From Crambe crambe (Eukaryota > Porifera > Demospongiae > Poecilosclerida > Crambeidae): a stretch of 64,000 bases of DNA. Where the stretch lies: NCBI GenBank assembly GCA_963924555.1, contig OZ004596.1:5590139-5654138 (forward strand), read 5' to 3'. Within the stretch, counting starts at the first letter, position 1. Each line of letters opens with the position of its first letter. This document shows, in pieces, positions 23,642 through 35,590 of the stretch. Both the position numbers and the translations under genes were made by a program. The notes under the pieces are model-generated. The model had not been told where the DNA came from. It saw only the letters and a program-made list of their open reading frames with translations, and did no database searches.

Positions 23642-23759
23642 ACCACCACCACCACATAATTACATCATTTTATCATTCATTGAAATCGAAATCAAAAAAT
23701 ATTTAATTGGAATTTGGAGTATGTACAGTCATGTGACTCGTATGACGAGGTTTAGATAC
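23642..23759. other. Convergent 3' UTR interval
   Basis: 118 bp lie between the SGF29 stop and the phospholipase B-like stop on the other strand. The stretch is A/T-rich with no ORF. Confidence 0.5.
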
Positions 23760-26186
23760 TCATGTTGTAGCCCACTTGACGAGCAGAGGTGAGAAGTCCC
23801 ACTTGTTGGGGTGGCCTGGTGGGATTCCAGAAGGATTGCCTGATGTACTCCACTGGAAGGGAGGTTGCTGGGCAGAGGTGGGCCCACTGGAGGCGTGGCA
23901 AGATAGAGATTGAAACAGCTCAGAACTTGTCACCTGGAAAGTATGACAGTTATCTCAATAAAAGAATGGGGGGGGGGGGGGGGGGGGAGTGTCCTGATTA
24001 GTCAGGATACTTTGTCTCCTACCTTCATGTCTATGGCTCCATGCAATCTATGTCCCAGAGCAGAGAAGGGATAAGTCCCACTGGGTGGGTTCAAGTCTGA
24101 ACGAGCTGCTATTCCATTTTCTCCGGAGTAAGGAGGCGTGCAGACACAAACCGACAAATTATCATGTTGAAAGTTGTTGTATCTATAAAAGAAAAAATCA
24201 AAGGAATCAGTTCTCTGAACAAAGTAACCACATCCCTAGGCCCTGGACACTATATACTTCAACATACTGCATGAGGTCAATGAGAGACGATATGTCCTTG
24301 ACATAGGTGTGGTTTCTGTTGAATATTTTAGCCCGAGGGCATCCTTCCCATGTGAACCAATCACCATACTTCTGGACCAGTGCTTCAGTGCCACTCATGA
24401 CAAAGACATCGTGGAAGTACCTAGTATAGTAAGAGGAGAAGAAAGAAGAGGGAAGAGGAGGGAGAAAAGATTAGTGGATGAGTTGAGTGAGGGGTATCAA
24501 TATCATACGCACGGGATGTTATAACTGGCCCAGTATGAGTGAGACCTCAGCATATTAGTCATATCAGCAGCCTCCATGTAACCTCTACCGGAATAAAAAC
24601 ACAGTTCAGTGACATGATGAGAACTTGCTACAGAGTCATACGTACGGCATTTGTTCCAAGACCCACAGCAAGTTATCCATCAGTTTCCCACGAGGAGTGA
24701 ACAGCTTGTAATCCACTATCATCCACTGGTTGTTATAACTAAACAACACAGAGTGAAGGTAAAAGTCACATGGTCAACAAAACTGTGTCCTGCCACTTAC
24801 GTTCCGCTGTTGTATTGTTTGAAGTAGTTGGTCCACTCTTTTCCGCTGCTTGCAAGACGATTGGAGATGATTACTCGGACATTCTCCAAGATACACTCGG
24901 GAGTAACATACTTCCAACGAGATGGATCCGTGTTCTCTATACTGGTCTCCATGGAGAGCTGGTGGGGGGAGGGGAGGGGAGGGGGAAATGATAATAGTAA
25001 CAGAATTGTGTTCTCCAGAATGAACTCTGATTTGAGGATATAAAGAAGGTGCTATTGCTGATTCAATCAAATACTGAAATTTGATGAAACTGGTATTAAG
25101 GTTCTTTGCTAAGCATTTTCCACATAGCAGGCAGAGAATTGAACTTCTCATGTAGATATTATCCTATACTCCTTTCTTACCAGTCCTGAGCTGATTAAGT
25201 AGTAATCATCACCACTGTAGAGCCTGCCCGGGTAGGAAGGAAAAACCTGGGTGTGTCCTGGAATGACGGTCGTGTCTTGCCCACTGATCTGATACTTGAG
25301 GTCATACAGCTTGAAGATTCTGATCATGTTGATGTAACTGGTCCATGTGTTATGACCGACTAGCAAGTCCGTTGCACCTGGAAGAACTTTGACCAGTGCT
25401 GAGCAGGATCCGGATCCAATCACACGTCTGGAATGGGAATGGGAACTGGTATTAGTTCCCCCGAGAGCTGCCTCGAGGTCATCCAGATCACCATGAAGTT
25501 GGAGAAACCTGCCACAGTAGTAATGAATATGACAAAAATCAGTCCAATAATTGAGGAAGTGTTAGTGACTCACTCAAAGGCATAGTCGGGCAGCTGCTCC
25601 AAGCCCAGTTGCTGATAGCCATCTCTTAGACCAGATACTTGCATCTCAAATAACTGAGCCTAGAAGGAAATAGAATGCTAATGACAATTACAGGCTGTGC
25701 TGGTTGTCAATATCACACTCACCTGGTACCAGAGAGGGTCAGTGTTGTCACTGCTCATAAACTGGTCATTCTTCAGGAGGAAACCCTGAATCTTGTCACA
25801 CACCCCAGGACTGTCAGTGCAGTATGTTGACATGGTGTTTTGCCATTGCTTCTGGATGAGGGAAGCAGTAAGGTTAGCTTCCAGCGTGCCTGCAAGGTAG
25901 GCTATCTCTCGATCTGTAGTTCCATTTTGACGGGTGTCGTGAATTTCAAGAAATGACCACCTATTAAATGGTATCATATCACTCAATGAAGTGATTCTTT
26001 ACTTTACCCTGTTTGTTCAATGCTGTCATTAAATCTTGCAGTGATATCAGCTTCTGGATGCAGCCCCTCCACGATGTGGTGCTGCCAAGGACCTCTCCTC
26101 ACGGCAGAGAGCACCCTGGTCTCTGTGCCTTCCACCCATGTTGACCCAACGAAGCATAACCAGGTAGCAAACCCGATAACGAACAT
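23760..26186 (-). CDS. PLBD2: Phospholipase B-like protein (lysosomal, PLBD2-like)
   Basis: About ten exons on the minus strand encode a secreted/lysosomal protein of the phospholipase B-like (lamina ancestor) family. The ATG at 26186 starts a signal peptide (MFVIGFATWLCFVGSTWVEG). Family landmarks follow in order: a SFLEIHDTRQNG segment, then the autocleavage site GSGSCSALVKVL (near 25400), whose Cys would become the N-terminal nucleophile after maturation. Next are NTWTSYINMIRIFKLYDL, SNRLASSGKEWTNYF, YNNQWMIVDYKLF, YFHDVFVMSG, and a C-terminal GHPNKWDFSPLLVKW. N-glycosylation sequons are present. An intron contains a run of about 19 Gs at 23969-23987. The gene is divergent from rabankyrin-5, with start codons 179 bp apart. 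Confidence 0.92.
23969..23987 (+). repeat. Poly-G run in a phospholipase B-like intron
   Basis: About 19 consecutive Gs interrupt an intron of the minus-strand gene, where they read as poly-C. The run could form a G-quadruplex on the non-template strand and is a likely assembly-error site. Confidence 0.9.
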
Positions 26187-26364
26187 AATGCTCGAGATAC
26201 CCTAGATCCTATAAGTACAGTCTGGCGTAGTCGACCCTTTACCAGGCTACCACGGCCCTGCCTGCACGAACTATGGCTCAAGGAAATGGGTGGGGTTACT
26301 ACTGTGACGTATCAAGGTACAGCAGCAGCGTACTGAAGCTCTGGAGCTCAGCTCTGAGTTAAAG
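26187..26364. promoter_or_regulatory. Bidirectional promoter interval (phospholipase B-like / rabankyrin-5)
   Basis: The interval is 178 bp. A plus-strand stretch from 26275 (ATGGCTCAAGG) stays open to a stop near 26358. It could be an upstream ORF or an untranslated first exon of the rabankyrin-5 transcript. Confidence 0.4.
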
Positions 26365-29300
26365 ATGGCTGCCCTCACTCCAAGTGCTACAAGTAAGAGT
26401 TTGCATGTGTTCAAGTAGAGTTTAAGCTGGTTTGCCTCCAGCTGTTAGCTAGTTTTTAAAAGTGGGTGTATTTTGGTTGGTTATTTTTGCTGCAGAGGAC
26501 TCTAGCAAACTCCAGCAGCATCTGGAACTGCTGAGGGAGCAGTATGTGAAGCTCCAACAAAGACACTCTGAATTGGAGCAGAAATACTCTCGAGCTATAG
26601 CAACCTCGGGTGATGTTGGGCCAGACCACTTTGTCTCCAGGCTTCTCAGCCTTGTGGCTGATCTCTATGACAAATCGCTCTACAGGTTAGACCAGTCTGA
26701 CCAGTTAAACCTGACAACTTAGGGACCCTTTTTTAATTTGAAAACTCGTGGCTTCTCAAGGAAGTGGATTTCAATAGACTGCCCCATGCATTATGCCATA
26801 TTGCTAAATTGTTAATTTCCTCAAAAACTGGCCCATTTATTAACCTCTGCAAAAACTGTCTGGCTTATGTAGTGATATTGATATCATCCTTGGGGATCGC
26901 AAGATGTCTGGTCATAGGTTCGTTCTTGCCTCCCGAAGCAGGCACTGGTGTCAAGATGAAACCCTGGCATCTATATCTGAGCTGGATCTCAGTCACATGA
27001 CCCCGTTTGTTGCTGGGACCATGATTCGCTGGGTATACACGGATAACATCATTCTTCCTTCGGAACAGTCGGCCATGATCGAGCTTTTATCTGCCTCCAA
27101 TAAATATTGCTTGCCACAATTGAAAGAAAAGTGAGTGATGTCAGAGGAATGTGGTTGTCTTTTTTTTTTTCTTTTTTTTTGTCATATTTCTCATTATCTT
27201 GCAACTTCTTTTCACCATTGCAGGTGTGAACAGGCTCTTATTTCCAGAGTTACAGTTCGCAATTGCCTCAAGCTGTACCAGACGTCCGAGGAACATGCAG
27301 CACAGAAGCTCAAGGCATATTGTCTGCAAATCATCTCCAGCCACTGGGTATGTCTCCTCAGCAGAGCACTGCACCTCCAATGTTGTTATTCATTTACTTG
27401 TCCTGCAGGACAACCTGAACACAAGTGACTTTGCCGAACTCACCGCTCCTCTACTCTATGACATGTTTAAGGCACATAGCTCCTACCCTCTTCATCTCGC
27501 CATTCAGCACATTCGAGAAGACGTTGTCTTTCTCTTCCTCATAGAACACAATGCAGAGGTGACATAAGTAGAAAGCAGTGATGTAGCTGATGTCCCCCAG
27601 TCAGAAGTCTGTGTTATTTTTTGAACATGCTAAAGTGATCAATCACACTAAAAGACTTGTGTTGTTGACATTAGAAAAGAATGTCTCCTTGTCACTTACA
27701 CAGATTTAGGGTGCTGTCATGATGTGACTTACTAACTCGTGTTGTCATGCTGCACTCCAGTTGGTTGTGTAGGTGTGCTGGAGCCTTTATGTAATAACAC
27801 TGCCTGAAATAGGACAGTGAAATTGTCCTGATCTAATCCCTTCCATAAAATAGAAATTGGGCTGTTTTCAAAGGTCATCAACCTTCCTCCCATGGAACCT
27901 GTCCAGACAAAGGCAATGTATGAAAGGGGAAATTGGGTTGTTCTCAAAGGTCATCAACCTTCCTCCCATGGAATCTGTCCAGACAAAGGCAATGTATGAA
28001 AGGGGAAATTGGGTTGTTCTCAAAGGTCATCAACCTTCCTCCCATGGAACCTGTCCAGACAAAGGCAATGTATGAAAGGGGAAATTGGGTTGTTCTCAAA
28101 TTCATTGTAAAGGTCATCAACCTTCCTCCCACTTAGTAATGATAGAAACTCCTAACTCATCATCTTCTTCTTCCCCTTCTCTCCTAGCTACCACTAAAGC
28201 TTGATGAGTGCGATGATGATGGGAACATCCCCCTCAACTTGGCACTGCTGAATCGGCACGAAGGGATTGCCAACACCCTGGTGTCTCACAAGTGCAACCT
28301 TGACATCCAGGACCCCGAGGGAAACAGTCTTCTCCACTTGGCCATCCTCCGAGGGGACTCGTTTGCAGCCTCTTTCCTCATCAAGAACGGGGCCAATACC
28401 ATCCTTGCTCGTAAGGGGGGTGATCAAGAGACACCACTCCACATGGTAGCCTCCTATGACCCATCACAAGTGAGTTAGGGGTGGAGAGATGAGAATACAG
28501 CATATTTTAGTGTTGCCAAAGTTTTCATCTATGATTATGCTGGGGGTATTATGGTAGTCATACATGCAAGTGATAAAATGATACCATCATACATGCATGT
28601 GCATGCATGTGCATATATTATTGTAACAATGTGCATGCATGGTAGCAACATGCATGGGCTTGTATTGTAAACGTAGTACTGTGTTTTTGCATGTAGGCTC
28701 TGACCCATGTGTCCACAGTGTCTGTACGTGAAGCTCCTTGGCCTAGTGAATCCATGGCCCAGATAGCCAGCCTTCTGCTGGAATACCATGCCAATCCTGA
28801 CTCCCAGGACTCTACAGGCCACACCCCTCTCCAGAGGGCCCTCCAATGTAAGAACGAGGAGGTATTCACGATCCTCCTAGCAAACCCTATGTGAGTATAT
28901 GGTTGTTTCTGTTTTGCTCTGTTTCATGCAAAATTACTTGCTCAGCTTAAACCTTGAACTCCGTAACAATGATGGGGCCTCGGCACTGTGGCTGGCCCTG
29001 CAGCAACTTGACTCCTCCTACCTTAGCAGTAACGACACTAGTGAGTACAACCACACCTTTGCTGCTCGTCTCATCGAGAGGGGCTCCAACACCGATGCTG
29101 TTGACGCACGATCAGGCAACTCCCTCTTGCACCGGGCAGCCCTGGAGTCCAAGGAGGCAGCTGCTGTGTTCCTAGTGCACCGTGGAGCCGTGCCCAATCA
29201 CAGGAACACCCAAGATGAAACCCCGATTCACATTGCTGCTAAAAACGGTCTCCATAAGTTAGTGAAGAATCTATTAGACAATGGAGCTGATCCTAATATG

Positions 29301-32300
29301 CAGACTGCACTGAAGCCTAAGGCTAACCCCTTGGCTCCCCTCTCTATACCTGCTGCTGGTGCTGCTGAATCAAGCTCCACTCAGCCCATGTCCCTAAGTG
29401 CCTCTGCCAAGCAGGAAGGTTCTATCACTGGAGCAAGTGTTGCATCTCCTATGGTCGGAGCGGATATCTTATCACCATCAACTTTAGGAGCTCTCAATGC
29501 TCTGAGCTTCACTTCTCAGGTGTGTCTTTTAATTCAATCAACATCAAAATATTAAGGAGTTACCCCCTAATGTATTAACTAATGGCTAGTGCTAATATCC
29601 AAAAGACCGTCTATAAATTTCCCTCTGAGATTTTACTTGTGTTGTTCCCTCACAGGCTACCAGTGGTTATTCCATGGTTACCCCTAGTGGCTCTGGCTAC
29701 AATTCTTTGACGGGATTCCCCGCTCAACAGGTTGCATCGTCATCTCCCAGGGAGTCCCCCACCCAAAGACGTCAACATCAAAGTACGTGAAGCAGATAGA
29801 TACATAGCCCTCAAACCCAGCCTCTTTTTTCCTTGGATTCGTGGCTGATAGAATTGTGCTTGACCCTTCATTTAACCTCATCTTGCCTTCCTTTAGGTCT
29901 TAACCCTTTTGGTTCTGATGACGATGATGAGTCTAATACCAACTCAATGACATTCTCTGGGTATCATGTGACACCACTCACGTCCCAGTACCCCTCCCAT
30001 GGTCCGTCCAGGGAAGCAAAAGGCAGTCGTAGCAGCAGTCCTAATTTGGAAGGAAGGCTTCAAGGTAAATTAACCCCTTGTCTAATAACAAGTAATAGAC
30101 GAGTTGTCAACTCTCCTTCTCCTTTTTAGGACGTGGTTATAGCCCCTCCCCTCTTATTACTACTAGGACGAAGTCCCCTAGTTCCCCCACGGATGCCAAG
30201 ATGGGGAGTAGCGTGGTGGAGTTTGTCGAACCCCCCGAGGAGTTTAACATCGGTGTGGACCCTGGATCCAGAACTGCCCTCCATCTAGCCATAGCCCATT
30301 CCCATCCTGATGTGGTTGATGTCCTCCTCAACCATAAGGGTACATACATACATACATACATACATGAAAGCAAACAAAGACACAACAATAAAGACACAAC
30401 AATAAGAACTTGCAACCTGAGAAGACATGAGATAGGAGCAGTATCATTACAGTTGGCTCATAAATTATTCAAAAGTGTTTGGACAAAGACTGAGGGTGAC
30501 ATGATGAAGGGTTTGATGTAGTAATCTGTGTGAACAATCATGTTGACTATGTTTGCTATCAAACTCTCTCTGCATCATGAAAACACATGATACTAATAAT
30601 ACACGATTGTGACTATTGATCGATACAGGTACCTCTGGCTCAGGAAAACTTGAGGTGGACCTGAATTTGAACTTGCGTGACGGGCAGGATGAAACACCTC
30701 TCAGCCTTGCCCTGTGGACGGATCAGTTTGACATAGCTCAGCGGTTGCTCAGGGCTGGGGCAGACATAGAGTGCATTGACAGAGAAGAACCTGGGATGCT
30801 CTATGTGGCCATTCTCAGGGAGAAACCAAGAGCTGCCTTATTCCTGCTAGAGAATGGAGCCAACTACAAGAAAAGGTCAGCTGTTTGTTTGTTGTTGGTT
30901 TTGTTTGTTGGTTTTCATTTGATGGTTCTCACACAGGACCCCTCAGAATGAGAGCTTTCTCCTATTGGCCATCAAGCATAAGTTGGAAGGCGTGGCCGAC
31001 CACTTGTGTGAGGTCCTTGGAACAGAACTCTCCTCCAAGGATGGTCAGGGCAACAGTCCCCTCTGGGTTGCCCTCAGAAGCAGGCAGGAAGCAATAGCAT
31101 CAAAACTGGTAAGATATGCAATGTGTACTGAATACGATAATGCCATACCAACAATATTAATTTCATCTGCAAAATCTTATCCTATCATGATTGAACAATA
31201 ATGTTATCATTTCAAGCAATAATGTTTGTCTATGTTAAGAATAGTGTTTGTTAGGATTCCTCCACTGCTATTCCTAATAATAATAATAATGATTCTACAA
31301 TGATTATATGACTGATCTTTGTGTCTCTTTTCAATGATTTGCTTATATATACCATTGGTTTTGGGAAACGAGCCATGACACATTGGTGGTTGTTTTCCTT
31401 TTTTCTTTATCACCCACCCCCTGTCAGGTGATCCATGGTTGTGACCCCAATGCATGGCACACGTCACCAGAGGGCTTCACCATCAACCTTCTCCATCAAG
31501 CCATTCTCCTCAACGACACCATCACAGCTTGCTTCCTCATCCGCAATGGAGCTGATGTCAACAGTTCCTCCCGTCCAAGGGGAACCTCCGTCTCGTCCCC
31601 CATGAGTCCCACAAGTCCCACACCCCTCAAGAGACCGGGGGATAACCCTGATAATAAATTTGCTCCCCCGCTGCATATGGCCTGTGAGAGGGGACTGCAA
31701 GAAGTTGTACAATGTCTTGTGGAACACCATGCTGATGTCAATGCAAAAGTGAGTCATGTGATCTTAATATAAATCACATGATAAATAAGTGATTGATTTT
31801 CTAGTATCACATGCTGGTCATGTGTTATACAGAGGTTTTCAGGTTGGTTGACACAAAATTTGCCAACAGTACAGAATTAAATTCGTGCTCGCTAAATTTA
31901 AGACCATTACATTTGTATGACAGTATATTGTGCTTGCTTGAATTTATTTTGCACATGCGGAAATTCTACTGGTCAACCAACCTGAAAACCCCTATCATGT
32001 GACTTGATGATATCATGTGACTGTCATGTGACTGCAGGACTACATGGGTCAGAGTGCCCTGCATGTATCCATAGCATGCAAGCAGCCTCAGTGTTCCGAT
32101 ATCCTACTGCTGCACTCTGACCTGGACCTGACCATTAGGGATAAGGCTGGGAACACACCCTTTGCCAAGGCCATGGCTGTCAAGGACAATGAAGCAGGAC
32201 TGGCAATCCTCAACCGTGAGCCCAAGGCTGCTGAGCAGGTGAGTGTCTCTTGTGCACACCTTTGGGATTGTTGGATGCATCAAGTGTTCTCAACATTTCT

Positions 32301-34859
32301 GGGGAATCCATATTGAGGAGAGGCTCTATATTGTAGAGGGATTCCAGGGATTTCAATTGTTGTGGGGTTCCAGGGGTTCCATATTGTAGAGGGGTTCCAC
32401 TGGAAACTTAAAGCAGTAAATTGACCTCTTCCTTGAAGGTGGACTCGCGTGGACAGAACTTTTTGCACTTGGCAGTTCTGAATCAGGACGTGGAAGGAGT
32501 CATATTCCTCTTGAGTGTGAGGGCTGACATCAACTCCAAGGTCCAGGGTCCCACTATGAACACACCCCTCCACTATGCCGTCAAGGGAGGCTCTGAGATA
32601 CTCACAAGACACTTGGTAAGGGCTTTGCAGAGGATGATGGATTGAAAAGGTTCAGAGGAAGCTAGTTAGCTCCATATAAGTAACCTTTCTCGACTAAATT
32701 GGTAAGGGGAGCATATATAATAATTATGGTTCCTTAAGCATGATATCTCCTGGAGAGCATCTTTATTTACTGTATTACCATTGCAGTTGCTGGCTGGAGC
32801 TCGAGTGTCGGACATTGACAACCACCAGCGCGGTCCCATCCACATGGCAGTCGAGGGTGACTTCTCCACCATCCTCAGTGTCCTACTTGAACATGTGGCT
32901 GATCCTGACTTTGTGGATGAGAACGCCAATAATGGTGAGTCACCCCCACTGGTACTACTTGTGTACATAATGTGGCCATTATGTGGGAAGGTCATATGGA
33001 AGGGGCCACCCACCTCTACAGATATCTGGTGTACCTACTAGCCAAAACCCTCAACATAACATCAACACACCAACAAAAATGTTTTCACTGACCTCCTCCA
33101 CAACTACTGAAATAGGAACTGAATGTACTGGGGGAATTCATTTGCTCATAATAACAAAGCAGTTTGACTTCTAGAGATTAGTTGCTCAAATAAGTCTGAT
33201 TAATGATTCACAGGCAAATTGTGAAAATGCTAGACCCCACACAATAACATTTGTGTGAAAAGAAGTGAAAACTGTAGGTAGTGCTGGCTTACAAGGACCT
33301 AAGAAACCTGATCCTTTCGTCAACCATGCAACAAAATGTATCCACCTATTCTCCAAACCTTCCTGACAACCAACCTGCTATGGACTGTTACGACAGTATT
33401 TATTTAATGAGTGTATCCATAGTCCCCATTCCACTTCATTTTTTTTCTTTTTTCTTTTTTTTTCCTTCTTTTTTTCAGGTCTTCACATTGCCATGCAGTT
33501 GGGTCACATGGCATGTGCTAGGGTTCTTTTGGAGGAGTCAAACATCAACCTCTTAGCCATCAACCTGAAGTGAGTGAATTCATGTGATAATCACATGATC
33601 AATTCATTATTGTGCATGTATATTATAATAAAGGGGTGAGAATTGTCTTCATTTGTTGGCACGACATCCAAGAGAGAATGCAGGGGCCATCTTTAACATG
33701 CTGATCCAGGCTGCCCCTGGCTTCCCTATCAATAATCAAGACAATGACGGAAACACACGTAAGCACTCACGCATTTAACTTCTCTTATTGGTCACAAATC
33801 CTGGCAGTATTTCAATCCTAAATCATGAGATGGCATCTGAGTGCCTGTACGTAGACGTGTGTCTTGGGCACTGATGCCACAATTTTACATGGATGGCATG
33901 GTGATAATCCAGTAATTGTTTAAGAGGTTTCTCAGAAACTGCTTCTTATGTTCAATCATTTCTTTTAATGCATGAAGCCCTTTCAATGATCAGATTCTGT
34001 TTCAATTCCTCCAGCTCTCTTACTGTCTTACATTGGAGGTAGTCCCGCTTTGTGTGATGCCCTCATCAAGGCAGGGGCTCACCCTGGTATCTCTAACAGG
34101 CAGGGACTGAGTATTTTCAATGCACCTGTAGCCACCAAACAGCTACTGTTTAGGATTTTGGACCAGATCCACACTGAACCGATGTGGCTGGAGGGCAACT
34201 TCTGCTATAACTGCACTTCAAAATTCAACATCTCCCACAGAAAACACCACTGGTATATAAAGAGTTAGGGTTAGGGGTTAAGGTTAGGGTTAGGGGTTAG
34301 GGATTAAAGTTTGGTCAGTCTCCCATAGAAAAATACCATTGGAATGATAAGAGTTAGGGTTAGGATTAAAAGCTAGTGCTGGGTTTGACTCCTCAATGTG
34401 ACCTTTGTGCCTCTAAGAGCCAATTCTTTCTGTGCATACTTGCCAATTGTGTATGAAGGCTTAGCAATTGGCACATTTAGAGTGTTGTTAGGGTTGGGCA
34501 TGATGCAGTAGGTGGGAGTTGTCCTCTTATATGATGTGTATAAAATGATCAATGAAGCTGGCATTCCTCAAGCATGCCTATCTAGTCACCGACTAATCCA
34601 GTGAAAGTTTGCATAACACCATGTACTTTGATGACTGAAAACCCTGACTCTAACCCCCCTCTCTCTCTTTCTCTCTAAAAATTCTCTCTCTCTCTCTCAC
34701 TAAAACCCTCTCTGTTCCATTTGCAGTCGTCACTGTGGACGTTTGCTTTGTAAACAATGCGCAAACCATCAGGTACCCATCCTTAAGTTTGATCTGAGCA
34801 AGCCTGTACGAGTCTGCGAGGTATGTGCTGACTCATTTCGTCTTTCAGCTTCACGTTGA
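26365..34859 (+). CDS. ANKFY1: Rabankyrin-5: BTB, ankyrin repeats and FYVE finger
   Basis: This is a long multi-exon gene for a Rab5 effector that binds PI3P on early endosomes and macropinosomes. The start (MAALTPSATK) is followed by LLREQYVKLQQ and a BTB/POZ domain (about 26600-27130; GDRKMSGHRFVLASRS). A BACK-like segment follows (VRNCLKLYQTSEE), then about 20 ankyrin repeats (28190-34160). The C-terminal FYVE finger has the RKHHCRHCGRLLC core, split by an intron between 34251 and 34727. Order and sequence match human ANKFY1 throughout. A Ser/Pro-rich insert (about 29320-30200) carries an NPF motif. Introns contain a 76-bp tandem repeat, a MITE-like element and TTAGGG-like repeats. A poly(A) signal AATAAA lies at 35089. 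Confidence 0.95.
27854..28135 (+). repeat. 76-bp tandem repeat in a rabankyrin-5 intron
   Basis: Units start AAATTGGG at 27854, 27930, 28006 and 28082, so the period is exactly 76 bp. Three copies are full and nearly identical. The fourth is broken by a short insertion (ttcattgta). Open frames here are artefacts of the repeat. Confidence 0.95.
31831..31994. mobile_element. MITE-like element with perfect 19-bp inverted ends
   Basis: GGTTTTCAGGTTGGTTGAC at 31834-31852 is exactly inverted at 31972-31990. The interior is about 120 bp, A/T-rich and non-coding. TA dinucleotides flank both ends (near 31828 and 31993), consistent with a Tc1/mariner-type target site, but this boundary is inferred. 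It lies inside a rabankyrin-5 intron. Confidence 0.75.
34262..34367 (+). repeat. TTAGGG-like interstitial repeats in a rabankyrin-5 intron
   Basis: Imperfect TTAGGG/TTAGGGG units run from 34262 to 34311, with a short second cluster at 34351-34367. They begin just after the 5' splice site of the FYVE-encoding exon. The array is short and degenerate, so it is not a functional telomere. Confidence 0.8.
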
Positions 34860-35590
34860 AAGAATGCAAAGTCCCTGTAATCTAGTGTTTATCTCCTTCA
34901 TGGTGACAATGTACAATTGTTTGCTGTTTTAAACTCTTTAATGCTATGTTGTATTCTGCAAAGCTCACCCATAATATATATTATTATATGATTTCATTGT
35001 GTATTGATAAAGTTGATATGTTATTAATTTCTATCTCTCCATATTCTAAGGGAGTCAATTATGGCCTATTTGGATCCGTGATTGACTAAATAAACAAATA
35101 ATTATAAACATCCTTCTGATGATTATCATTTCCTCTACTGACAATTATCACTTCCCGAAGCACCAAATACAGCTAAATCCCAAAGATTGTGTGGAGTAAC
35201 CTCCACTCTTGAGAGAGAGCCCGAGTTTCAGGGTTTATATGCTGCAATCTTAGCTTTGTTGATACCATGCTGTACAAACATCAACAAGCCTATCTCTGTT
35301 GTGCACACATTGCTTTTAGCTCACAACAGATCTCCAAATAACCAACTGAATCTAATTTTATGATAATTATAAGACAAGAAAGAGTATGTGGGTGCAGAGG
35401 CTACAGTGTACATTTATACTAGAACTTTGTATAACTTTTTAGAAAGCTTTCAAAGCACAACTTACAGTTTGACAGTATACAAGCACCACTCAAAAACTAC
35501 AACTTCAGATCATTAGATAAAGTGGTTTACTATACATTTTCATCAACAGCAAAAAAAATAAAATAAAATTCAAACGTTCTTCTTACGTCA
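34860..35590. other. Convergent 3' UTR / intergenic interval
   Basis: 731 bp lie between the rabankyrin-5 stop and the sesquipedalian stop. The DNA is A/T-rich with no supported ORF. An AATAAA at 35089-35094 probably ends the rabankyrin-5 transcript. The remainder is probably the sesquipedalian 3' UTR. Confidence 0.55.
35089..35094 (+). terminator. Probable polyadenylation signal of rabankyrin-5
   Basis: AATAAA lies 230 bp after the stop codon in A/T-rich DNA. Confidence 0.5.

Noticed and set aside
34262..34367. Telomere
   Set aside because: TTAGGG units are few, imperfect and intronic between two well-supported exons.
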